A stretch of DNA of 64,000 bases from Chloroflexota bacterium (GTDB lineage: Bacteria; Chloroflexota; Anaerolineae; Anaerolineales; Villigracilaceae), in NCBI GenBank assembly GCA_016219545.1, contig JACRMH010000039.1, positions 112,172-176,171 of the forward strand, read 5' to 3'. Below, in pieces: positions 25,985-34,199 of this stretch. Position 1 is the stretch's first letter; each line of letters starts with the position of its first letter. A program made the translations under genes and the position numbers. The notes below the pieces were generated by a model that saw only the letters and a list, made by a program, of their open reading frames with translations, made no database searches and was not told where the DNA came from.

Positions 25985-26731
25985 CTATTGTTTACTTGAA
26001 GATGGTGAAATCCCAAATGATTTTTTGAATGTCTTGGTGAAATGAGGTTGATCTGTAAATCCGCCTAGAAAAGAGGCTTCTGTTAAACTTTGTTGATCGT
26101 GCATGGCGTGTAAAGACTTTACCAGTTTGCAATGCTGCACAAATTGCTTGAAGGTCAATCCCGTTTCTTCCTTAAATAAATGTGATAAGCGACTGGATGA
26201 AAGAAAGACTTGATTAGCCATTTGCTGTAGTTGAACTGTTCCACCCTCAGCATTCCTGATAAGTCGAATGCAACGTAGAACGCGCTCGTCAATCTTTCCT
26301 GTTGCAAGCTGTCCATTAATCACTGTGGACACAACACTGTGCAATAGATCGTCGATTCTCTGGCTTGTATTTTCACTCTCGGCAAGCCATTCTTTAATTT
26401 GATTCAATACTATAACAAAGCTATTTTTATCCAGTCTTTGAATGTGAGGCTCGTCTTGAACAAGAGTGATTCCCAATTCTGAATAAGGATCGAGATGGAC
26501 AAAAGCGGTATAGTCGATATTGCTGGCAGACAATTTGTACAAGGTATTTTTGGGAATCAATGCAGCTTCGTAAGTGCTAGATTGGTTACCTTCAAGAAAG
26601 ATTTCAAACGGTTCGGTAAACGATAGGGCAATAACGATTAAATGGTGCTTATGGAAATCGGCTTGGATATTTTTGCCGATAAAAATTCCGCCATTTTCGG
26701 CGTAGCCTATTTTGTATTTTGGTAAATCCAC
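25985..26731 (-). CDS. AraC-family transcriptional regulator (cassette 4, first gene)
   Basis: 248 residues. The C-terminal about 100 residues form the double helix-turn-helix: VQLQQMANQVFLSSSRLSHLFKEETGLTFKQFVQHCKL and then TEASFLGGFTDQPHFTKTFKKSFGISPS, which is the AraC signature. The N-terminal part is a cupin-like sensing domain (HKHHLIVIALSFTEPFEIFLEG region), so it should respond to a small molecule. The start is GTG with AGGAGA upstream. Regulator cassettes are unusual in integrons, which makes this pair notable. Confidence 0.9.
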   Translation of the reverse strand: MDLPKYKIGYAENGGIFIGKNIQADFHKHHLIVIALSFTEPFEIFLEGNQSSTYEAALIPKNTLYKLSASNIDYTAFVHLDPYSELGITLVQDEPHIQRLDKNSFVIVLNQIKEWLAESENTSQRIDDLLHSVVSTVINGQLATGKIDERVLRCIRLIRNAEGGTVQLQQMANQVFLSSSRLSHLFKEETGLTFKQFVQHCKLVKSLHAMHDQQSLTEASFLGGFTDQPHFTKTFKKSFGISPSSSKQ

Positions 26732-26765
26732 AACACTTGTCTCCTGATTCGAGATTGACCTTGCC

Positions 26766-26879
26766 GCCCAACGGTTTGCGTTACCTGCGTGTGGGCGGAC
26801 GTGGACTCTGCTTGGAAGCAGAAAAATGCCTGGGATGTGCGCAGAATCCCCAGCGCCCAGTGCGTACGCTTTGTTCCCT
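26766..26879 (-). repeat. attC-like site, 114 bp, one end decayed
   Basis: The GTT box is intact (GTTGGGC, 26766-26772). The centre GGCGGACGTGGACTCTGCTTG and CCAGCGCCCAGTGCG arm match the family. The other end reads AGGGAAC, not RYYYAAC. Confidence 0.82.
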
Positions 26880-26899
26880 TATTGAAAAAAAGACCTCAA

Positions 26900-27400
26900 T
26901 CATTGAGAAGGAAAGCACTTCAAGCCAAGTGCCTGCCCAAGTCTTACGACCTTTTGCAATTCTTTTGCTGTGCGGTTAATCTGTTTGGTAAGCCAATCCG
27001 AAGTAATATCAATTGATATAGTTACCTGAACCTTATCATCTTTAGGTTTTGAAAATTTGAGCATGCGATAAGGTCCATCGGGATTAAGTGCCAAAACCCT
27101 ACCGTGAGCAAGCGCGTCGCGTAATTCAACAAGTGATTCGTCGACTCGTTCTATCAAGCCGTGGGAAAGGAATTCAGAGTTGACCTTCTGGATTAGTTGG
27201 TTTAGTGAATCGTAATTTGTAAAAAAGGTTTCAGGAACCCATTCACCAACAGTCAGTTTCATAAAATCCATCTGTGCCCCTTTTCCTTTGTTGTGAATAC
27301 CCTGTAACTCGTCCAGAACAAGCCTAAGTGCAAATTCCAACGATTGCAGATTTTCTACTATCTTACCAATATTGGCAGGTGTATCACTTAATGGGCACAT
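26900..27400 (-). CDS. HEPN-like helical protein of unknown function (cassette 3)
   Basis: 166 residues, mostly alpha-helical. ESLVELRDALAHGRV near residue 95 contains R-x4-H, the pattern of HEPN domains, in which such residues form an RNA-cleaving or nucleotide-binding site. Helical segments before it (IVENLQSLEFALRLVLDELQ) fit the fold. HEPN proteins occur as toxins, RNases and accessory domains, but no antitoxin-like partner (MNT) is next to it. ATG has weak RBS support. Assignment is suggestive only. Confidence 0.6.
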   Translation of the reverse strand: MCPLSDTPANIGKIVENLQSLEFALRLVLDELQGIHNKGKGAQMDFMKLTVGEWVPETFFTNYDSLNQLIQKVNSEFLSHGLIERVDESLVELRDALAHGRVLALNPDGPYRMLKFSKPKDDKVQVTISIDITSDWLTKQINRTAKELQKVVRLGQALGLKCFPSQ

Positions 27401-27450
27401 AGGAAACTCCAGAGAATTTTTTTCTTTAGTATATTACGGGCAAAGGCGGC

Positions 27451-27540
27451 ACCTAACCCTTTGCGCCAGCGGACAGTGAGCGGGCGTGGACTCTGCGTGG
27501 GAGAAAAAACTCGAAGTCAGAAAAAAATAATGCTGCCAAC
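27451..27540 (-). repeat. attC-like half-site (one arm only)
   Basis: The GTT box (GTTAGGT on the minus strand), the TTTGCGCCAGCGGACAGTGA arm and the CGTGGACTCTGC...AACTCGAAG centre are present. The gene-proximal arm is absent and an AT-rich 70-bp stretch takes its place before the next gene. Confidence 0.75.
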
Positions 27541-27609
27541 TTGATACGATTTTACTTTCAAATATCAATCGTACAACAGCAAAAAAACAACATGTTCTCA
27601 ATTAAATTT

Positions 27610-27999
27610 TCATAATGTTTTGGGCAGCAATAATAATATCAAAAGCGCTACATTGAATACAAAAAATAGAAGTGATTGAGTAGATGAAATTGCCTTTTTG
27701 TTTTCAACCTGTAATACTAAAAGCCGCTCAATCAACTCTCGGTCGGATAATTCTGATAGAGGGCGGTCTGTTCCTGTTAGTTCAAAGATTGTATTTAACT
27801 TTTTTATAGCCACCTTTGCGGTGTACTTGATAAATTTATTTTTGTCATTTCTCTTGATTTTCTGCAAGGCTTCAAGTATTTCAGTATTTGGATGACCTGA
27901 ATTACCAAGTTGTTTAACAGCGCTCAACCTTACCGAATCCACTGGCGAATTTAAATCCTTTATAACGTTTTGCAATTCTGAGATCATATTTGAACTCAC
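27610..27999 (-). CDS. HEAT-repeat protein with C-terminal membrane anchor (cassette 2)
   Basis: 129 residues. The N-terminal segments LQNVIKDLNSPVDSVRLSAVKQLGNSG and ILEALQKIKRNDKNKFIKYTAKVAIKKL have the alternating helix pattern of two HEAT/PBS-lyase-type repeats. The C-terminus is one strong hydrophobic helix (LLFFVFNVALLILLLLP), so it is probably tail-anchored. HEAT repeats bind proteins, but the partner is unknown. Base composition is AT-rich, like the neighbouring cassettes. Confidence 0.72.
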   Translation of the reverse strand: MSSNMISELQNVIKDLNSPVDSVRLSAVKQLGNSGHPNTEILEALQKIKRNDKNKFIKYTAKVAIKKLNTIFELTGTDRPLSELSDRELIERLLVLQVENKKAISSTQSLLFFVFNVALLILLLLPKTL

Positions 28000-28069
28000 T
28001 TTGTCCTTTGTTTTATGAAACTACTTAAGTTTGTTGTGAAATAGCTGACCTAGTTACTTGGAAAGAAAC

Positions 28070-28197
28070 GCCCAACGGCTTGCGTTCGCGGACAGTACGC
28101 GGGTGTGGACTCTGCTCGGAAGCAGAAAAAACTCGAAACCAGAATAATGCTTGACGCGAAGCGTGCGGCAGAATCTCCAGCGTATGCTGTATTGAGT
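28070..28197 (-). repeat. attC-like site, 128 bp
   Basis: Minus-strand ends are ACTCAAT (28191-28197, RYYYAAY-like) and GTTGGGC (28070-28076). The interior matches the other sites (GGGTGTGGACTCTGCTCG, AAAAAACTCGAAAC, GCGTGCGGCAGAATCTCCAG). Confidence 0.88.
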
Positions 28198-28203
28198 GGC
28201 GGT

Positions 28204-28806
28204 TCAAGGTTTCGCAACTTGTTCCTTCCAAGTGATAAAGCTTATCTCAAGAGAAGACACTTGCTTAACAGGATTATATTTTTCCACTTTTACTCTTGCA
28301 ATATGCCCTTCGTTTGTTATTACGCAGACATATTCTGGCTCATTATCGTTATTATATGTATTTACGAGTTCCTTGCATTCATCGAAACTAGGCTGCGGAG
28401 CATGTTCACCAGTAAGTCCATTCAACGACCAGATGGAAGCATGTGCATTGTTAATTTCGCCAAGATCATAAAAATTCATTGTGCCAGATACGCTAAAACC
28501 AATATCGGCAGTTTCAATGTTTGCTGATCCAGTGTCAAGATCCAACATGGCTTCTAGTAAGGGAATAACTGTTTGATATTCATCAAACAATGTACCGTAA
28601 TTGCATAAAATAACAGTTCCCATAACTAATACAGGATGATTGCTTTCTTCCGTTTGTGTTCCAGCCTTTCCAAACGTTGTTGTCCCGCAATCAGGTGGAA
28701 GTGTAGGAGATGGAATAGTAGAGATTGATGGCACTTCTGTTACCGAAATGTTGGCGCAAGCCGTTGCGAGAACCATAATCAAAATGAGGGGAGATAATAT
28801 TTTCAT
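28204..28806 (-). CDS. Secreted lipoprotein of unknown function (cassette 1, array-proximal end)
   Basis: 200 residues with a lipoprotein signal peptide (MKILSPLILIMVLATAC; lipobox ATAC) and a short Ser/Pro-rich linker, then a compact domain with several acidic patches (DGGT..., SFDECKELVNTYNNDNEPEYVCVIT). No family is recognised. The start lies 31 bases after the stop of the secernin gene, with no attC-like site between. This gene could therefore be read through from there, or it marks the original boundary of the array. Confidence 0.72.
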   Translation of the reverse strand: MKILSPLILIMVLATACANISVTEVPSISTIPSPTLPPDCGTTTFGKAGTQTEESNHPVLVMGTVILCNYGTLFDEYQTVIPLLEAMLDLDTGSANIETADIGFSVSGTMNFYDLGEINNAHASIWSLNGLTGEHAPQPSFDECKELVNTYNNDNEPEYVCVITNEGHIARVKVEKYNPVKQVSSLEISFITWKEQVAKP

Positions 28807-28837
28807 AATGCTTGTTTGAACAGAGCCACCCTTTATC

Positions 28838-30166
28838 TTACAGCTTCACCACCATCCCCGCCTTCTTATTGAACCCGCTCCATGCATTGCCGTGCAGGAA
28901 GGACTTTTTCACGGGCACAGACTCTACGCGCTTCAGCCAGTCTGCTTCGGCGGCTTGGCTTTCGGCGAGGCATTGATTGGTGAAGTCTGCGCGTTCATGG
29001 GCGGAGGCTTTGGCGTTGTGTAATTTCAATGCGCCCTCGGTGAAGCGTTTTTCCATTTCGTCGCGGTCGGCGGCGTAGGTTTTGATCCGCTCGGGATAGT
29101 TAAGCAATGTGGCGCGGTGCAGTTTTTCGTGAGCCCAGTAAAGGGACGAGTCTGCCTGGGATGTGGGAGCAACTCCCAGATTAAGAGAAGATGCGGCGTC
29201 CATCCAGAAGGGTTTGAAAATGCTCGTGCAGGGGGCGGATGTTCCGGTGGCGAACATGATCGGGGTGTTCTTGTCCAGATAAACCACGAGAGATGCGGTG
29301 CTCTGGCTGACGCGGATCGGACCGAAGCCTGCGTGCATACACACGTCTACATCGGTGATGCTGGTTTGCGGATCGGCGTCCGCGTTCTTGTGATGGCGCA
29401 GCGTGCCCATCATTGACTCGATGCTGACCTTGCCCCTTTGTTCATCGAGGATGCAAAAAGTTGTTTCGCGGCGAGAGCGTCCCTTGCCGAAGGTGGTGTA
29501 AATGAAATCCGAATAATCCTGCGCGAGATGGAATTTTTCCTTCGATTTTGAGAAGCCTTTTTGGACGGCGTGGTCAACGAGGTTGGGGGAGGCCATGTCA
29601 AACTCACTGCCGAGGGTGAGGCAATTCGAAATGGAATACACGTCCTTCACCTGCTTTGCCGCCCAGTGTTTATCCACCGTTTCGAGCACCCAGGCATCGT
29701 CGGCATTCGCAATGATGAAACTATTATGATAATAAAGGTCTTCGCCTTGCGCGCAATTTCCGCCCTGACCAAATTTCTCCAGCAGGTCTATGATGACTTG
29801 CACCGCTTCACGCGGACCCGTGGCACGTTCCAACGCTGCGCGGAGCATATCCATGCCGAGGAGGGCCGGCTTCTTGTTCGCGGGGATCTTCGAGAAGACG
29901 GCCTCGTTGCCGATCACCAGTCCGTGTTCGTTGACGCCCATTTCCGCGCCCCACATCCAGAAAGGTTTCGAGAGCAGAACAGCGTTCGTCTTTTGGGCTT
30001 GCGGTATTTCGATGTAAGTGCATTTGAGGGGAGAGTTGGCCGTATGAGTTGCGGCCGGGAAGTAAACCATGTGCTGACCTTCGTTCGGCGGGCGGTCTGA
30101 ATTCTTGCCGAAGATGGCGATGTTGTTCGTTGTGGCTAATCTTGTCGCGATCATAGTATCACACAT
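28838..30166 (-). CDS. Peptidase C69/secernin-like Ntn hydrolase
   Basis: 442 residues. The start at 30166 places Cys2 directly after Met (MCDTM), so removal of Met exposes the nucleophilic N-terminal cysteine required in the Ntn family; an upstream GTG at 30172 would bury it. Conserved features include FGKNSDRPPNEGQ and WGAEMGVNEHGLVIGNEAVF. Bacterial members cleave dipeptides or acyl-amino compounds; secernins of animals lack a known substrate. The ribosome site AGGTGA is five bases upstream. It flanks the right end of the attC-like array and is transcribed toward it. Confidence 0.87.
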   Translation of the reverse strand: MCDTMIATRLATTNNIAIFGKNSDRPPNEGQHMVYFPAATHTANSPLKCTYIEIPQAQKTNAVLLSKPFWMWGAEMGVNEHGLVIGNEAVFSKIPANKKPALLGMDMLRAALERATGPREAVQVIIDLLEKFGQGGNCAQGEDLYYHNSFIIANADDAWVLETVDKHWAAKQVKDVYSISNCLTLGSEFDMASPNLVDHAVQKGFSKSKEKFHLAQDYSDFIYTTFGKGRSRRETTFCILDEQRGKVSIESMMGTLRHHKNADADPQTSITDVDVCMHAGFGPIRVSQSTASLVVYLDKNTPIMFATGTSAPCTSIFKPFWMDAASSLNLGVAPTSQADSSLYWAHEKLHRATLLNYPERIKTYAADRDEMEKRFTEGALKLHNAKASAHERADFTNQCLAESQAAEADWLKRVESVPVKKSFLHGNAWSGFNKKAGMVVKL

Positions 30167-30202
30167 AGTCACCTCACTTTCGCCGAGTATAGCACGAACG
30201 GA

Positions 30203-30233
30203 TGTAGGGGCGCAGCATTGCTGCGCCCCTACA
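30203..30233. repeat. Perfect palindrome of family H (bidirectional terminator-like)
   Basis: TGTAGGGGCGCAG and CTGCGCCCCTACA pair perfectly with a short loop. Related elements at 30795-30821 and 44074-44100 share the GTAGGGGCG core. Confidence 0.7.
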
Positions 30234-30279
30234 TGTTTCCTATATCCCTTTGGCTTTTCGGAAGCTTAGCTTGTGAAAG

Positions 30280-30346
30280 AGAAGGAAAGGAGACAAAAGG
30301 GTCAAACAAAAAAAACTTTGTGACCCTTAGTGACCCTTCGTGGTTA
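30280..30346. repeat. Intergenic repeat of family C
   Basis: GAAAGGAGACAAAAGGGTCA on the left and TGACCCTTCGTGG on the right are inverted matches of the element at 2905-2983, with an extra AGTGACCC copy. It directly precedes the stop of the DUF1801 gene. Confidence 0.65.
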
Positions 30347-30763
30347 AGATAATGAAGATTGTTTCATCACCTTAACCGACTCAACCACCAGTTCCTTCAA
30401 CACTTTTTTATCCACATCAGACAGCCGTTTGATATACAGGCAACCCTTTCCGATGGAGTGTTTGCCAAGTTTATTCAATAAGGTTTCGTAGCGACCGAAA
30501 CCTGCCATGAGATAAAGCGTGATATTTTGTTTGCGCGGTGAAAAGGCCGTCAGCATCCAATCGCCTTCGCGTCCGCTGGCATATTTATAATGATAATCGC
30601 CGAAGCCGACTATGCTGGTTCCCCACATCTTCGGTTCGGCTTTGGTGGCCTGCTTCATCATCTTTAGGATCTCAAAACAATCCTTGCGCTTCTGTTCATC
30701 TTCGATCTGATTAAGAAATTCGTCAACGCTGGCATCGGTCAGTTTTGTTTTTAATTCAGCCAT
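30344..30763 (-). CDS. DUF1801 (YdhG-like) protein
   Basis: 139 residues from the ATG at 30763 (AAAGGAGA upstream); a longer frame starts six codons earlier. Segments SVDEFLNQIEDEQKRKDCFEILKMM, WGTSIVGFGDYHYKYASGREGDWMLTAFSPRKQNITLYLMAGF and HSIGKGCLYIKRLSDVDKKVLKELV define DUF1801, a small alpha/beta family of unknown function sometimes linked to iron-chaperone-like proteins. It stands alone. Confidence 0.85.
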   Translation of the reverse strand: MAELKTKLTDASVDEFLNQIEDEQKRKDCFEILKMMKQATKAEPKMWGTSIVGFGDYHYKYASGREGDWMLTAFSPRKQNITLYLMAGFGRYETLLNKLGKHSIGKGCLYIKRLSDVDKKVLKELVVESVKVMKQSSLS

Positions 30764-30794
30764 GAGATTCTCCTTTACCAATAAATGGTTGGAC

Positions 30795-30821
30795 GTAGGG
30801 GCGGGATGACCCCGCCCCTAC
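30795..30821. repeat. Family H palindrome
   Basis: GTAGGGGCGGG and CCCGCCCCTAC pair perfectly around ATGAC, between the amidase and DUF1801 genes. Confidence 0.7.
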
Positions 30822-30828
30822 ATTATTC

Positions 30829-32517
30829 CTATAACATCTTGTAATGCACTTTCGGCTCTTTACGCTCTACAACTTTCTCGGCATTCAACGCGAGACGCAA
30901 CAATGATGCTTCATCCCACGCGCGGCCAATGGCTTGCATCCCGATGGGCAATCCGGCTTTGGTGTACCCGGCCGGGAATGTGATCGCGGGCAGACCGGTC
31001 ATGTTGCCGGCGGTGACGAAGCGCATGATCTCGATGGTGGTGCTCAGGTCGGAGTTGCCATCGGGTAATGCATCCTTTGGAATGGCCGGCGCGACAACAG
31101 CCGTGGTGGGCGTGAGGACCATATCCACTTGTTCGAGAACACTCTTGAAATTATTGATGATGCGCGTGCGCGCACGTTGTGCCAGTAGATAATCCTGTGA
31201 ATTGAAGGCGCGTCCGAGTGCAAGGTTGAGGCGCACATCCAGTCCATGTTCCTTATGATGTTCGGCGTAGGTGTAGCTCATGGACTGCACCATTTCAGCC
31301 ACAATAGTGACAGTATGCGCCACGCGATTCAATTCAAGTTCCGGGATTGTGATCTCGCGGATCTCTGCGCCCATATCTTCAAAGCGCCTCAGCATGTTTT
31401 CGCAAGCCGCCACAATTTCAGGGTCGGCGTGTTGGAACCAGGGTTTATAAATGCCGAGTTTCAGTCCCTTTAGGTCAAGCTGGTCCCAACTTTTGAGAGT
31501 CGGTAAGGGTTGATGTAACGAATTTGGGTCGCGCAGGTCGGGGCCGGATGTTACAGCATAGGCCAAGGCTGTGTCGGTGGCGGTGGCGGCAATGGGACCC
31601 ACATGCGCCACGCTCCAACAAAGCGGAGCCGCGCCGGTTTCACTGAATCGTCCAAACGTACCTTTCAACCCGAACACACCGCAGAATGCCGCCGGGATGC
31701 GGATCGAGCCGCCGCCATCTGCGCCGAGGGCCACGGGGACAAGTCCCGCCGCGACGGCTGTGGCAGAACCGCTGGAACTTCCGCCCGTGAAATGATCCGT
31801 GTTGTAGGGGTTGCGCGTCGTGCCATGATGTGGATTCAGTCCCGTCACGTTGATGCCGATCTCGTGCATGTTGGTCTTGCCGATGAGTAACGCACCCGCA
31901 GAACGCATCCGCGCCACGATGGCGGCATCTTCCTTTACAGGAGTCTTGCCAAGAAAAGATGTGCCGACCGTGGTGGGGTAGGGCATCATGTCGAGTTCAT
32001 CTTTCACTGCAACGGGAACGCCGTCAAAAATGCTGAGAGGCTTGCCTGCTTTAATTCGATACGTTGATTCGCGTGCCTGCCGCATCACATCATCGCGGTC
32101 AACGGCGATGACGGCGCGCAAAGGCGGCGTGGACGAATTGCTGGCTTCGATGGCATCCAATAATTTCTTCGCCACTTCTTCGGGTGTGGTCTTGCCGTCG
32201 CGATAGGCTTTGGCATAATCCACGACAGTTGCAAAATGGAAACCGGTTGAATCTACCGAGTCCGATTTTGGCCACTCCTTTTCAGGGACGGCTGAATCTT
32301 TATCCGCGGGTGCGCCGCTGAAATAAATGGGATGATGGGTTGGCGCTTCGTCAATGACTTGTTTGCGAAGCCAGGTGATGCCCGCGCTCTCGAACAAACT
32401 CGGCAGGATCAACCCGCCCAGCGGACCCTCCACAAGCGCGGCAAAAAGTTTCAACAGTCCGCCCGAAAGATAAGGCAATTTGACAGATTTCAGATCGTAC
32501 GCATTTTTGTTTTCCAT
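30829..32517 (-). CDS. Amidase signature family enzyme
   Basis: 562 residues that hydrolyse amides using a Ser-cisSer-Lys triad. The lysine is in [10 protein letters not shown], the cis-serine region is [14 protein letters not shown], and the nucleophile is in [23 protein letters not shown]. The N-terminal about 90 residues are an extra domain seen in fungal-type and eukaryote-like fatty-acid amide hydrolases rather than GatA, so this is not a tRNA amidotransferase subunit. The substrate could be an aryl or fatty acid amide. A family B repeat precedes it. Confidence 0.9.
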   Translation of the reverse strand: MENKNAYDLKSVKLPYLSGGLLKLFAALVEGPLGGLILPSLFESAGITWLRKQVIDEAPTHHPIYFSGAPADKDSAVPEKEWPKSDSVDSTGFHFATVVDYAKAYRDGKTTPEEVAKKLLDAIEASNSSTPPLRAVIAVDRDDVMRQARESTYRIKAGKPLSIFDGVPVAVKDELDMMPYPTTVGTSFLGKTPVKEDAAIVARMRSAGALLIGKTNMHEIGINVTGLNPHHGTTRNPYNTDHFTGGSSSGSATAVAAGLVPVALGADGGGSIRIPAAFCGVFGLKGTFGRFSETGAAPLCWSVAHVGPIAATATDTALAYAVTSGPDLRDPNSLHQPLPTLKSWDQLDLKGLKLGIYKPWFQHADPEIVAACENMLRRFEDMGAEIREITIPELELNRVAHTVTIVAEMVQSMSYTYAEHHKEHGLDVRLNLALGRAFNSQDYLLAQRARTRIINNFKSVLEQVDMVLTPTTAVVAPAIPKDALPDGNSDLSTTIEIMRFVTAGNMTGLPAITFPAGYTKAGLPIGMQAIGRAWDEASLLRLALNAEKVVERKEPKVHYKML

Positions 32518-32543
32518 TTTTTTATCCTCAATAATTACTTTTT

Positions 32544-32603
32544 TGCCACGGAGATCACAGAGGTTTAAAAGATTTTCTCAGAGAACTCTGTGTGCTCTGT
32601 GGC
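32544..32603. repeat. Family B palindrome overlapping the alcohol dehydrogenase stop
   Basis: GCCACGGAGATCACAGAGG and CTCTGTGTGCTCTGTGGC pair around an AT-rich centre. Its last base coincides with the first position of the downstream gene's stop codon. Confidence 0.75.
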
Positions 32604-33643
32604 TAAGTCACCAAAACTTTTGACCCTCGAATTTTACCTTGCTTCATTTCAAGCAGCGCCTGATTGGCATCCTTCAAATCATATTCCTGAAACTCAGGTT
32701 TGATCTTCGCCTCTGCCGCGACCTGCAAAAACTCGCGCACATCGGCGCGGGTCACATTCGCCACCGACTTGATTTCCTTCTCCATCCACAACTGTGACGG
32801 ATAATCCAGCTTCAACAGGATTTCCTTATCGGACTCTTCCTTGCGAATGGCATTGACCACCAACCTGCCGCCTGCGCGTAAATATTTCAACGCTTCATTT
32901 ACCGGACCCCAAACTGGTGTGGTGTCAATAATAGCATCCAACCCTGTGAGCGGACTTTGATCAATGGTCCCCGCCCAGGCTGCTCCCAGTGACAAGGCGA
33001 ATTCCCTTTCTTCGGCATTCCTGCTAAACACAAAAACTTTTGACTTTGGATATTTATGCTTTGCAAGTTTCAACACCAAATGATTTGACCCGCCGAATCC
33101 CATCAACCCCAGCGACTGTCCATCTTGTAGTTGACTTAATCTCAACGAGCGATAGCCTATTGCGCCCGCGCATAAAAAAGGCGCGGCTTCTGAATCGGAA
33201 AACGAATCAGGGATCGGGTGGACAAAGTCTGCGCGGACTTTCATATACTCCGCGTAGCCGCCGTTAATGTCCCGCCCTGTGGCTTTGAATTCAGAGCACA
33301 GGTTTTCATTCCCTGCCAAACATTGCGAACATTTCCCGCAGGCCGAAGCGATCCACGCCACACCCACGCGTTGTCCCGTAGTAACGACTTCAGTCGTTGC
33401 CGAGTGACTAAAGTCGAAACTATATTCCTCAACGATCCCCACCACCTGATGCCCCAGCACAATCGGCAGGTGAGGACTCATCCGTCCTTCGATCTCATCC
33501 AACTCAGTATGACAAACTCCGCAAGCCGTCACGCGGATCAGTACTTCGCCTGAGTCAAGTTTTGGCTCGGGCAAATCTTCAAATGAAAGAGGAGTTGGGT
33601 TCTGAGTGAACAGCGCGGTCTCGCGCAGGAGCATGGCTTTCAT
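32603..33643 (-). CDS. Zinc-dependent alcohol dehydrogenase (MDR family)
   Basis: 346 residues of the GroES-like/Rossmann type that oxidise primary or secondary alcohols with NAD(P)+. Catalytic zinc: CGVCHTE and LGHQVVG. Structural zinc: CGKCSQCLAGNENLC. Rossmann: LGLMGFGGS in place of GxGxxG, fitting an NADP(H)-preferring cinnamyl-alcohol dehydrogenase-like member. An in-frame palindromic repeat (33378-33420) inserts about 14 residues (SFDFSHSATTEVV) after GIVEE, in the surface loop where the normal GDRV turn is much shorter. All metal ligands are retained. Confidence 0.92.
   Translation of the reverse strand: MKAMLLRETALFTQNPTPLSFEDLPEPKLDSGEVLIRVTACGVCHTELDEIEGRMSPHLPIVLGHQVVGIVEEYSFDFSHSATTEVVTTGQRVGVAWIASACGKCSQCLAGNENLCSEFKATGRDINGGYAEYMKVRADFVHPIPDSFSDSEAAPFLCAGAIGYRSLRLSQLQDGQSLGLMGFGGSNHLVLKLAKHKYPKSKVFVFSRNAEEREFALSLGAAWAGTIDQSPLTGLDAIIDTTPVWGPVNEALKYLRAGGRLVVNAIRKEESDKEILLKLDYPSQLWMEKEIKSVANVTRADVREFLQVAAEAKIKPEFQEYDLKDANQALLEMKQGKIRGSKVLVT
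33378..33420. repeat. In-frame palindromic repeat inside the alcohol dehydrogenase (family I)
   Basis: GTAGTAACGACTTCAGTCGT and GACTAAAGTCGAAAC are tandem and inverted copies of a CGACTTTAGTCG-type unit. It is translated in the MDR enzyme on the minus strand, and no frame shift results. Confidence 0.75.
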
Positions 33644-33647
33644 AATA

Positions 33648-34196
33648 TCAAAATAGGAATGGGATAAAACGTTTGGTGTACTTCATGTAATTTTGATAAT
33701 CCGCGCCGAAGAATTGGATGCATTCAGCTTCATCTGCTTTTGCGGTGAGGATCAGGAAAATTGTAGATGCGATTGCGAGGAGGATGCCCGCCGCGGAAAG
33801 GACTTTGAAAAATATTCCCCACGTTAACAACAGCAACGAACTGTAGAGCGGATGTCGAATATATTTATAAATACCGCTTGTGACCAATTGTGTGGTCTTT
33901 TCAAAAGCAAGTAATGACGGGTCGGATTCACGTTTTTCAATTGGTTTCCCGCGAGACATTAACGCACCGACCCCGAATCCCAGCGGGATCAACGATGCGA
34001 AGAGCAGAGTCCAAGAGATGAGTTGATACCATGCGAAAGGCCTGTAAAACCAGAAACTCGCATTGAGCAGGAATAATCCCAGAATACATTCCCATGCAAA
34101 GAAACGGTAAAACCCATGCGAGCGCGGCATCCTCAGGGAATGACGTGAGATGTAGACCAGAACCAAAGTGCCAATTACATAAATGAGTATTTTCAT
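33648..34196 (-). CDS. Isoprenylcysteine carboxyl methyltransferase-like membrane protein
   Basis: 182 residues, four or five membrane helices. The end segment YKYIRHPLYSSLLLLTWG is the ICMT/PEMT motif that binds SAM at the membrane in this superfamily. Bacterial members (often DUF1295 or NnrU-like) methylate lipid or protein groups or reduce steroids; the substrate here is unknown. Its stop is five bases before the start of the alcohol dehydrogenase gene, so the two are in one operon. Confidence 0.8.
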   Translation of the reverse strand: MKILIYVIGTLVLVYISRHSLRMPRSHGFYRFFAWECILGLFLLNASFWFYRPFAWYQLISWTLLFASLIPLGFGVGALMSRGKPIEKRESDPSLLAFEKTTQLVTSGIYKYIRHPLYSSLLLLTWGIFFKVLSAAGILLAIASTIFLILTAKADEAECIQFFGADYQNYMKYTKRFIPFLF

Positions 34197-34199
34197 TTC

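Noticed and set aside
22234..28197. CRISPR array
   Set aside because: The repeats are 111-180 bp, imperfect, internally palindromic and separated by whole genes of varied length. No short spacers of constant size and no cas genes are present.
19660..28806. Prophage or ICE explanation for the array
   Set aside because: No structural phage gene, relaxase, transposase or recombinase frame is present; the ordered gene-plus-attC-like pattern fits cassettes better.
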